NCBI GenBank assembly: GCA_944326565.1
Contig: CALVEL010000007.1
Coordinates: 1-64,000 of the forward strand
Length of the DNA: 64,000 nucleotides
From: Candidatus Gastranaerophilales bacterium
Lineage (GTDB): Bacteria; Cyanobacteriota; Vampirovibrionia; Gastranaerophilales; Gastranaerophilaceae
Direction of reading: 5' to 3'
The translations under genes and the position numbers were made by a program. This document shows, in pieces, positions 57,842 through 64,000 of the stretch (positions are counted from its first letter, which is position 1; each line of letters begins with the position of its first letter). The notes beneath the pieces are model-generated. The model was not told where the DNA came from. It ran no database searches and saw nothing but the letters and a program-made list of their open reading frames with translations.

Positions 57842-58980
57842 GAGTAGAAGGACTAAGAGGATTATCTTTTACCGGGTCAATAATTGATTCCCATATGCAT
57901 TGGGGACATTGGTCTCGTAATAATAATCCTGAAAATTTGGTGTTTTTTAATAACGACTATTTGGATGCATTTGTAAGATCTCCTTTGGATGTTACTGTGC
58001 AAGGTAAAAAACAGCAGGATAATATAGAAAAAGTTTTAATATCAAATCTTGATTGTTTTGTAAATGGCGGAATAAAAGATGAAATTTCAGGCAATAAAGA
58101 AATGCTTGATTTTTGTAACAGTAATCCTAAATATTTTGCACTCGCCTCTTGTCAACCTTCAAAAACAGAAGGTAAAGCGGTCGCAATAAACAATCTGTTA
58201 AATGAAAATCCGGGTAAGTTTGTAGGATTAAAACTCCATCCAAGAAATTTCAATCTTTCAGCTGAGCATCCCTCATATAGACCTTACTTACAATTAGCAG
58301 AAAGATATAAACTTCCTTGTCTTTTCCATTCAGATATAAACCTAAATACAACCCCTGAAAATATAGATAAGATATCATCACCTGAATCTATTCATAAATT
58401 AGCAAAAAAATTCCCAAATGTTCCTGTAATAATGGCACATATGGGAGCTGGAGATGCTAAATCTCATCAAAATGCTATTGATGTACTTTTGAAATCAATA
58501 GATAAAAATGATTCAAAACTTTATGTAGATATATCTTGGGTTGATTGGGGTCAAGATGGACTCAGCAGTCCAGAGAAACCAAGTATAGTTAAATTGATAA
58601 AAGAATTGGATAAACGTAATGCTACAGATAGAATATTATTCGGTACTGATGCCCCGCTTGGATGTTTTGGAGAATCTTTAAAAGGCGGATTATCATCAAG
58701 AGAAGCTTATGAAAAGACTGTAGGAGATATAAAAACCGTAATAAAACAAAATTTTGGCGAAAAAGCTGATGAATTAATTGATAAAATTTTCTATAAGAAT
58801 GCAGATGAATTGTTTTTCAAAAAAGAATGGGCAGTGCCTAAAAATATAGCTAAGAACAAAACTTCAGTCGGTAAAGCTGTTGCAATGGCTATTGGAGCAT
58901 TACTTGTTTTAACTGGTCTGAGTTATTTGATAAAATCATTTAAATCTTCAGATAATTCAAATAAAATTGTAAAAAGATAA
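57838..58980 (+). CDS. TIM-barrel amidohydrolase with C-terminal membrane tail
   Basis: 380 residues. The amidohydrolase (PF04909-like) barrel has D-S-H-M-H-W-G near residue 18, V-G-L-K-L-H-P-R near residue 134, F-H-S-D near residue 158, M-A-H-M-G near residue 200 and F-G-T-D-A-P near residue 262, so the metal set is complete. A hydrophobic helix (about 343-363, V-A-M-A-I-G-A-L-L-V-L) and a basic end suggest a tail anchor, unusual for this family. The N terminus has L-S-F-T-G. Substrate unknown. A terminator follows. Confidence 0.82.
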   Translation: MRVEGLRGLSFTGSIIDSHMHWGHWSRNNNPENLVFFNNDYLDAFVRSPLDVTVQGKKQQDNIEKVLISNLDCFVNGGIKDEISGNKEMLDFCNSNPKYFALASCQPSKTEGKAVAINNLLNENPGKFVGLKLHPRNFNLSAEHPSYRPYLQLAERYKLPCLFHSDINLNTTPENIDKISSPESIHKLAKKFPNVPVIMAHMGAGDAKSHQNAIDVLLKSIDKNDSKLYVDISWVDWGQDGLSSPEKPSIVKLIKELDKRNATDRILFGTDAPLGCFGESLKGGLSSREAYEKTVGDIKTVIKQNFGEKADELIDKIFYKNADELFFKKEWAVPKNIAKNKTSVGKAVAMAIGALLVLTGLSYLIKSFKSSDNSNKIVKR

Positions 58981-58991
58981 AAATTATTATT

Positions 58992-59030
58992 AAAAAAAAT
59001 CCTGTTTGATATCAAACAGGATTTTTTTTT
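58992..59030. terminator. Bidirectional terminator
   Basis: A perfect palindrome, AAAATCCTGTTTGAT with its complement, flanked by long A and T runs, lies between convergent genes. Confidence 0.93.
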
Positions 59031-59054
59031 AATGTGTTATATAATCATATAACA

Positions 59055-60179
59055 TTATACACTAATTTTTGATTTTGACTTATTAATACAGTCGATCAAA
59101 GTCTTGGCAACGGTTTGTTGTTCTTCTTTTGTAAGTTCAGGGAACATAGGAAGCGAAATAACCATTTCAGTATCTTTTTCAGTGTAAGGTAAAGAACCTT
59201 TGCCGATGCCTAAATATTCATGAACTTTTTGCAAATGTAAAGGTATCGGATAATAAAGCATAGCACCGATTCCATTTTCTTGAAGCATTTTATGAACTTC
59301 ATCGCGGTTAGGAATTTTAACTGTGTATTGGTGGTAAACACAATATGTATTATCTAACTCATGTGGAGTTTGGATATCAGCACAATCTTTGAATAATTCA
59401 TTGTAGTAATAAGCATGCTCACGTCTTTTTTCATTCCATTCTTTAATGTGAGGAAGTTTAACTCTCAATATAGCAGCTTGTACTTCATCAAGACGGCTGT
59501 TTACACCTATTTCGTCATGATGATAACGGATTGCACCGCCATGGTTTCTTAAAGCGATAACTCTGTCACGAAGTTTTTCATCGCTTGTCATAATAAGTCC
59601 GCCGTCACCCATACCTCCTAAGTTTTTAGTAGGATAGAAACTCAAACATCCGAAATCACCGAATGTGCCGACCATTTTACCTTTGTATAAAGCACCAATA
59701 GCTTGGCAGCAGTCTTCAATTACATGCAGATTATGACGTTTAGCAACATCCATAATGATATCCATATCACAAGGCTGTCCGTATAAGTGAACAGGAATTA
59801 TAGCCTTCGTTCTAGGTGTAATAGCAGCTTCTATTTTAGATGCATCAATATTGAAAGTATCAGGATCAATATCAACAAATACAGGTTTTGCACCAACAAT
59901 ACCAATAGCTTCTGTAGTTGCCACGAAAGTAAATGCAACTGTAATAACTTCATCACCTGTACCGATATTTAAAGCTCTAAGAGCCAAATGCAAAGCATCA
60001 GTTCCAGAGTTTAGCCCAACTGTATATTTGCAACCGATAAAATCAGCCATTTCTTGTTCAAAAGCCTTAGCGTTAGGTCCTAAAATATAAGAGCCTGAAC
60101 GTAGAACTTCACATACTGCTTTTTCAACTTCAGCACCAATTTGTGCATATTGACGTTTTGAATCTAAAATAGGTATCAT
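59055..60179 (-). CDS. DegT/DnrJ/EryC1-family PLP aminotransferase (sugar aminotransferase)
   Basis: 374 residues. It transfers an amino group to a nucleotide-linked keto-sugar, probably for surface polysaccharide. Motifs: G-P-N-A-K-A-F-E near residue 34, L-N-S-G-T-D-A-L near residue 56, E-D-C-C-Q-A-I-G near residue 155, and the PLP lysine in Y-P-T-K-N-L-G-G near residue 183; N-S-R-L-D-E-V-Q-A near residue 227. This pattern fits WbpE/DesV-type members. GGAG precedes the ATG. The 119 bp upstream hold no gene. Confidence 0.92.
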   Translation of the reverse strand: MIPILDSKRQYAQIGAEVEKAVCEVLRSGSYILGPNAKAFEQEMADFIGCKYTVGLNSGTDALHLALRALNIGTGDEVITVAFTFVATTEAIGIVGAKPVFVDIDPDTFNIDASKIEAAITPRTKAIIPVHLYGQPCDMDIIMDVAKRHNLHVIEDCCQAIGALYKGKMVGTFGDFGCLSFYPTKNLGGMGDGGLIMTSDEKLRDRVIALRNHGGAIRYHHDEIGVNSRLDEVQAAILRVKLPHIKEWNEKRREHAYYYNELFKDCADIQTPHELDNTYCVYHQYTVKIPNRDEVHKMLQENGIGAMLYYPIPLHLQKVHEYLGIGKGSLPYTEKDTEMVISLPMFPELTKEEQQTVAKTLIDCINKSKSKISV

Positions 60180-60298
60180 ACTTATCTCCTTCTTAAATTA
60201 CCCATATTTTAAGTTTACCACAACCAGCAAGTGCCTTTACATAAACTTAATAAACAGTTTAAAGCACATTTTTAATATTTTTTAATTATCAAATTTAT

Positions 60299-60574
60299 TC
60301 ATTTGTCGGTTAGTGAAAAATTTTCAGGCAATTCGTTTTCAACAAGTTTGATTAATTCGGAAACCGGCATGTTGAGCGCTTCGCTAATCGTCCATATTGA
60401 AATAAGTTTAGGTTCGTTAATTCCGTTTTCCAATCTGGATAAAAGAGATTTTTGGATGTCGTATTCATCAGCAAGCACGCGTAGAGATTTATTTTGCTTT
60501 TCTCTTTCCTGCCTGATTACTTTTGCAAGGGCTTTAAAAATAAGTTCTGACTTTTTGGTATTTGCATGTTGCAT
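60299..60574 (-). CDS. XRE-family transcriptional regulator
   Basis: 91 residues. The helix-turn-helix spans about residues 18-72, with S-L-R-V-L-A-D-E-Y-D-I-Q-K-S-L-L-S-R-L-E-N-G, the Cro/C1 core. A short acidic tail follows. There is no clear ribosome site. It is divergent from the pilin gene at 60642, with 67 bp between that include a 6-bp inverted repeat. The same divergent XRE-pilin layout occurs at 27.8 kb. Confidence 0.85.
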   Translation of the reverse strand: MQHANTKKSELIFKALAKVIRQEREKQNKSLRVLADEYDIQKSLLSRLENGINEPKLISIWTISEALNMPVSELIKLVENELPENFSLTDK

Positions 60575-60608
60575 ATATAGAATATTAATGATAAAATTTT
60601 TAATATAT

Positions 60609-60622
60609 TTCTATACATAGAA
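60609..60622. promoter_or_regulatory. Operator-like inverted repeat between XRE and pilin genes
   Basis: TTCTAT-AC-ATAGAA, perfect 6-bp arms, lies 20 nt upstream of the pilin ATG at 60642. Confidence 0.4.
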
Positions 60623-60641
60623 CCATAGAGGGAAGCATAAT

Positions 60642-61310
60642 ATGCAAAATAAGATATTTTTGTCCTTCACAATTGCGGAAGTGCTTATTACACTCGGCTT
60701 AATCGGCATTGTTGCGGCAATGACATTGCCTACAGTTATTAAGAAATACCAGGAAGTTCAGTTTAAAAGTGCTTATAAAAAAGCGTATGCAGAACTTTCT
60801 CAAGTTTTTCAAGAGGCTTTGTTTAATCAGGAATTTACACGCACAAAAAGCTATGATGCAGCTTCAACTTTGGAAGAACTTGCTGTGTTTAAAGCAGGAT
60901 TTAAAATTATGCTTGACTGCGGAAACAAGGATATTTATCGATGCTGGGCAAAAGGTGACACTGTTTGTGGCGGAAGTTGTTCTTCAGGCGATCAATCAGA
61001 TGGAATTGACCTTGAAAATGGTTCACCGTCTGAAAATACATCATATTGTTTTTTAGATGTTTCTGGGCGAAGCTGGTGTGTGTATGAAAAAGGTCAAAAT
61101 ATATTTCTTGTCGATACAAACGGATTCTCTGGACCAAATTTATTCGGAAAAGACCGGTGGATATTTACATTTGGTGATGCTAACAACAAACAGGCAAATC
61201 AGGCTCAAAAATACAAGAAAGTAATAACCTTTTATAATCAGGATATTTTAAAACAGAGCAGTTTTTGTAAACATCCACCGTGCTATTACTATAGCTGGCT
61301 TTTGAATTAA
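60642..61310 (+). CDS. Type IV pilin-like protein
   Basis: 222 residues. The N terminus S-F-T-I-A-E-V-L-I-T-L-G-L-I-G is the pilin assembly helix, with Glu at mature position 5 if cleaved before Phe; the residue before Phe is Ser rather than Gly. The globular part is cysteine-rich (C-G-N-K-D-I-Y-R-C, C-G-G-S-C) and ends C-K-H-P-P-C-Y-Y-Y, unlike the C-x-A...G-W ending of the other pilin-like products. GAGGGAAG precedes the ATG. It is divergent from an XRE gene, and a pilin fragment follows. Confidence 0.85.
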   Translation: MQNKIFLSFTIAEVLITLGLIGIVAAMTLPTVIKKYQEVQFKSAYKKAYAELSQVFQEALFNQEFTRTKSYDAASTLEELAVFKAGFKIMLDCGNKDIYRCWAKGDTVCGGSCSSGDQSDGIDLENGSPSENTSYCFLDVSGRSWCVYEKGQNIFLVDTNGFSGPNLFGKDRWIFTFGDANNKQANQAQKYKKVITFYNQDILKQSSFCKHPPCYYYSWLLN

Positions 61311-61333
61311 AAGTCAGACTTTTTTGTATTCGC

Positions 61334-61753
61334 ATGAAACTTCAAGGAAAATATTATAGAGGCGTACAATGCATCAAATTCTGTTTGTATAACAAGTCCA
61401 TATATTTCACGGAAGTTTCTGTTGCTGCAGAAGACTCAAGAGTAACGTTTCAACTTACTGACGGCAGTTTGATTGTGCTCGGTATATATAGTACAGACAG
61501 TGCAGGTGAAAAATATAATTGGCAGGATGTTATTGTTGATATAAACGGAAAAAATAATCCTAATCGTTTTGGGCGAGATGTTTTTTATTTTGTAAAAACT
61601 TCTGAAAAGAGCGCAAAAGGTTTTTTGCCCCGCTGTTACAATAAAAGTTCGGATGAGATAAACACTGAATGCAGCAAAAATGGTACAGGGATGTGCTGTG
61701 CAGCAAAGATTATTGGTGACGGCTGGCAAATTAGAGACAATTATCCATGGTGA
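61334..61753 (+). pseudogene. Pilin C-terminal fragment lacking the prepilin leader
   Basis: 139 codons from ATG. Residues about 60-139 resemble the C-terminal half of the pilin at 37277 (V-D-I-N-G-K-N-N-P-N-R-F-G-R-D and I-D-I-N-G-E-Q-K-P-N-Q-L-G-R-D) and end in C-A-A-K-I-I-G-D-G-W-Q-I. No assembly helix or ribosome site is found upstream. It lies 24 nt after the complete pilin gene. It may be a decayed gene or a silent cassette. Its 3' end overlaps the convergent ligase-like gene by 13 nt. Confidence 0.65.
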
Positions 61754-63072
61754 TTTTCTTTATTAACTGCAGAAATCACCGCAACCATTGTCCAGAAGAT
61801 AAACTGCAATTGCGGTCTAAAGAATACCGTATCAACCAGTCCGTGAATCATAAGTGCACAAATCGAAATTACTGCTGCTGATAAAAATATTACCTCTTTG
61901 GTATCAGCGGATTTAAGAATTATTTTGATACCGTCATGCAAAGTTGAGATTATAAATCCTAAAAAGGCAAGTAGTGCAAAAATTCCGCTTTCAACGGCAA
62001 TTTCAAGAAATATATTGTACGCAGACAATGCATCAAAACCTGTTCTCATATAAAGTCCGTAAGTTTCTCTAAAATTTCTGTTTCCAACCCCGATTCCCAA
62101 AAGCCAGTTATCTTTAAACATATTAAAAGATGAATGGTATACATTAAATCTGAACGAATTTGAAGAATCTTGTCTCATTGCAAACATAGAAAGTACTCTG
62201 GCTCTTAGAGAAGTTGATAAAAGAATTGCGGATGTAATTAGTGCAATGCATCCTCCAACTATAGCAATATAAACTGCTTTGTAATTCTGCCAAAGATATT
62301 TTGCCGAAACCAGAAATGTTCCGCCCAAAATTACCAACATGCCTATATATGAGCCTCGGCATCCTGTTAAAAATAACGCTATACTAGAAACTAAAGCTAA
62401 ACTTCCAAATATAATTGCTAATTTGCTTTTTTTCTCAACCAAAAAATTAGCTAAGACTGCATATAAAGCGGGAAGCCCTGCTACAAAATATCCACCCAAA
62501 AGATTTGGGTTATAAGGTTTCAATGTACCATATACTCTTGTCATAATTTCTTCGGGGTTTAAATTGGATACGTCTTGCCAGGTGGAAATTTCTTCTACGT
62601 GCGCAAAGTTTTGTAAAAATCCTATTATTCCCTCAAAACTTACACATAATCCTATTGTAATAAGGATTGGGAGTATTTTATCTTTATTGCATTTGAGAAA
62701 GTGTGCGACTGAAAAGTAATAAGATATGTAAATGATAGTTTTAATAAACCCTTTTAAACTTAATGAGAAAAGAGTAGAACCTGCAAGGCTTATAATAACT
62801 ATCATAAAATATGCAACAAGCCAAATTTCTGCTTTTGTTAACTCCAGTTTTTCACCTTTTTTAAATAAAATTTTTATAATGGTGAGCATTGCTACTAACA
62901 CAGCAATTAACCCAATATAGTCAGAAGGGAAAATTGTTGAAGCAATAAAAACAGCTATGATTAATAAATATATAAACTTATCAATATTTTGTATGATTAA
63001 GCTGTTGTTATAAATAAACTGGGTTTTATTTTGAATAAAATTAATAAAATTATTGAACATTTTCAACTGCAC
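61741..63072 (-). CDS. O-antigen ligase/IctB-like membrane protein
   Basis: 443 residues and about eleven membrane helices. A Wzy_C-type loop near residues 290-330 carries S-S-N-S-F-R-F-N-V-Y, then W-L-L-G-I-G-V-G-N, the mark of the WaaL/Wzy family; H-G-L-V-D-T near the C terminus recalls the cyanobacterial IctB branch. It probably ligates or polymerises a surface glycan. M1 at 63072 overlaps the upstream gene by 23 nt; M5 at 63060 is an equally possible start. Confidence 0.82.
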   Translation of the reverse strand: MQLKMFNNFINFIQNKTQFIYNNSLIIQNIDKFIYLLIIAVFIASTIFPSDYIGLIAVLVAMLTIIKILFKKGEKLELTKAEIWLVAYFMIVIISLAGSTLFSLSLKGFIKTIIYISYYFSVAHFLKCNKDKILPILITIGLCVSFEGIIGFLQNFAHVEEISTWQDVSNLNPEEIMTRVYGTLKPYNPNLLGGYFVAGLPALYAVLANFLVEKKSKLAIIFGSLALVSSIALFLTGCRGSYIGMLVILGGTFLVSAKYLWQNYKAVYIAIVGGCIALITSAILLSTSLRARVLSMFAMRQDSSNSFRFNVYHSSFNMFKDNWLLGIGVGNRNFRETYGLYMRTGFDALSAYNIFLEIAVESGIFALLAFLGFIISTLHDGIKIILKSADTKEVIFLSAAVISICALMIHGLVDTVFFRPQLQFIFWTMVAVISAVNKENHHG

Positions 63073-63625
63073 TTAATTCTTGGTTATTAACTACCTCATT
63101 TGTTCCATGAGTAAGCTGTATATTTGATACTGTTCCGTTAAGTCTGTAATCAGCGCCTTCTAATGTAATAGGAAGTCCAATTTTTATTTTATTTCCGCCA
63201 ACAACAGCGCCATCTTTTGTAATTTTAGCTGTGTCTTTAAGAGTAACGATTGCATCATATACATTTGGTTGAGATACATCTTCTACAACGATTACGGTTT
63301 TTGTATTTTTTGTATTTAATACAGGAAGTACAATTTTTCTTTTTTCAGCTTTAACATTTGTAATCATAAGATCTGAATAAGGAACATTTCTAATACTGAT
63401 AAAAGTTTTTTCATCAGCTTTTAGTGGTAAATTATTCCCTGTATAGGTAATCCCTCTAATATATACGTCAAAAGAAATTTCAGATACAGCATCAATTGCA
63501 TTGCTTGCTGTTTTGTGGATACCTTTATAAGTTAAAAAGCCTACAAAACCTGCAATAAATATTCCGACAATAATAATGTAGTCGACAATTTTTAAATTTT
63601 TAAAAATATTTAGAAAGTTTTTCAT
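63050..63625 (-). CDS. DUF4330-family protein
   Basis: 191 residues. Begins with a basic stretch and a membrane helix (about 14-32, V-D-Y-I-I-I-V-G-I-F-I-A-G-F), then a beta-rich extracytoplasmic domain (V-Y-I-R-G-I-T-Y-T-G near residue 55, with repeated V-x-V strands). This matches DUF4330, common in cyanobacteria and of unknown function. AGGAG precedes the ATG. It lies between the heptose kinase-like gene and the ligase-like gene, so an envelope role is likely. Confidence 0.78.
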   Translation of the reverse strand: MKNFLNIFKNLKIVDYIIIVGIFIAGFVGFLTYKGIHKTASNAIDAVSEISFDVYIRGITYTGNNLPLKADEKTFISIRNVPYSDLMITNVKAEKRKIVLPVLNTKNTKTVIVVEDVSQPNVYDAIVTLKDTAKITKDGAVVGGNKIKIGLPITLEGADYRLNGTVSNIQLTHGTNEVVNNQELSAVENVQ

Positions 63626-63634
63626 AATTTTCTC

Positions 63635-64000
63635 CTATAAAATATTTTCGACAGCGCAAAGTAATTCGCCGATAGTCGTTGTAGCGCAGCCAAATTGTTT
63701 TACGACAAGGCTGGCTGCAATATTTCCGATTAACGCAGCATATACGCTGTCAGCACCTGTTGCAAGTGCAAGAGTATATACAGCAGTAACGGTATCTCCC
63801 GCACCTGTTACATCAAACACTTCTGATTTATTAAATACAGGAATTTTTGTATATTTTTTACTGGGTTCTGTAACAAACATACCATCTGCTCCGCAGGTAA
63901 TCAAAATTGATTTTGCTTTGGTTTCTCTAAGTAGTTTATCGCCTGCTTTTTTCAAATCTTCTTCATTGTTCAATTCAAATCCGACAGATTTTTGAGTATC
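63635..64000 (-). CDS. PfkB-family kinase, 3' part (RfaE1/HldE kinase-like; start outside window)
   Basis: 122 codons are visible, and the frame is open to the right edge, so the N terminus is missing; TTG at 63973 is internal. The sequence L-I-T-C-G-A-D-G-M-F then V-F-D-V-T-G-A-G-D-T-V holds the PfkB catalytic Asp and anion hole. It fits D-glycero-beta-D-manno-heptose-7-phosphate kinase. The protein ends shortly after the kinase core, so the cytidylyltransferase half of HldE is absent (RfaE1/HldA type). DUF4330 follows after 9 nt. Confidence 0.8.
   Translation of the reverse strand, partial: DTQKSVGFELNNEEDLKKAGDKLLRETKAKSILITCGADGMFVTEPSKKYTKIPVFNKSEVFDVTGAGDTVTAVYTLALATGADSVYAALIGNIAASLVVKQFGCATTTIGELLCAVENIL

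Noticed and set aside
61303-61331. AAAAGTC-A-GACTTTT palindrome as a terminator after the pilin
   Set aside because: The arms are separated by one base, so a hairpin cannot form with a normal loop; no other stem is convincing.
1-64000. tRNA genes, CRISPR arrays, insertion sequences, prophage or a replication origin
   Set aside because: I looked in the gaps and saw no cloverleaf-like GTTCGA arm with acceptor stem, no regularly spaced repeats, no transposase or integrase motif, and no DnaA-box cluster.

Overview
The window looks like chromosomal DNA of a low-GC bacterium with an LPS-bearing outer membrane (about one third GC by eye). I infer a gut-type Melainabacteria/Vampirovibrionia relative (order Gastranaerophilales), a non-photosynthetic sister group of cyanobacteria. 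Three things point that way: cyanobacteria-like proteins (an IctB/O-antigen-ligase-like protein and a DUF4330 protein), many type IV pilin-like proteins with an E-V-L-I-T-L-G start, and large membrane proteins that match no family I know. I see no tRNA, rRNA, CRISPR array, insertion sequence or prophage. Both window ends cut a gene.

Layout. 1-3.3 kb: 3' part of a repeat-rich surface protein and a TPR protein. 3.3-8.1 kb: hisS with small followers, coaX, a protein with a CheD-like catalytic spacing, and rex. 8.1-8.4 kb: a candidate structured RNA with its own promoter and terminator. 8.4-10.8 kb: murT-pdxJ-zinc-ribbon operon. 10.9-12.5 kb: small envelope proteins (YtxH, DUF948, YtxH). 12.5-15.2 kb: lapA-like, rluD, lspA and an NTF2-like secreted protein on the minus strand. 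15.3-24.8 kb: leuS, then murC-murB-ddl-ftsQ-nadE and a metallo-beta-lactamase-fold protein. 25.0-25.7 kb: rpmI-rplT behind a probable attenuator. 25.8-28.6 kb: small proteins, yajQ, a pilin divergent from an XRE regulator, and panD. 28.7-34.0 kb: operon of two large membrane proteins and a GH13 enzyme. 34.1-36.9 kb: kdsD-kdsC-queD-uppP. 37-42.9 kb: STAS-like protein, a pilin gene broken by an 11-G tract, an ion transporter, a D-2-hydroxyacid dehydrogenase, a TPR protein and an MCE protein. 42.9-45.7 kb: dGTPase-like HD protein and a large unknown. 45.8-52.0 kb: envelope operon (34-aa membrane peptide, M23 peptidase, LptD/OstA-like protein, class II aldolase, lpxI, lpxB). 52-55 kb: ATPase-TPR protein and rsmG. 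55-59 kb: a small protein, then an unknown protein coupled to a membrane-tailed amidohydrolase. 59-64 kb: sugar aminotransferase, a second XRE/pilin pair, a pilin fragment, an O-antigen-ligase-like protein, DUF4330 and a partial heptose kinase.

Much of the window builds the envelope: peptidoglycan precursors (MurC, MurB, Ddl, MurT, UppP), division (FtsQ), LPS (LpxI, LpxB, KdsC, KdsD, RfaE1-like, LptD-like, ligase-like), lipoprotein maturation (LspA), lipid transport (MCE) and surface filaments (pilins).

The observations I rate highest are: (1) a probably phase-variable pilin with an 11-G tract in the OFF frame at 37.3 kb; (2) a two-block promoter-like motif repeated before three unrelated small-protein genes; (3) a roughly 183-nt structured RNA candidate upstream of rex whose hairpin loop is complementary to an upstream segment; (4) several genes whose -10 box ends exactly 6 nt before the ATG, implying leaderless mRNAs; (5) an unannotated protein with the Thr-Cys-His spacing of CheD deamidase; (6) a NadE whose glutaminase domain has lost its catalytic residues. 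All functional statements are read from sequence only; no database search was run.
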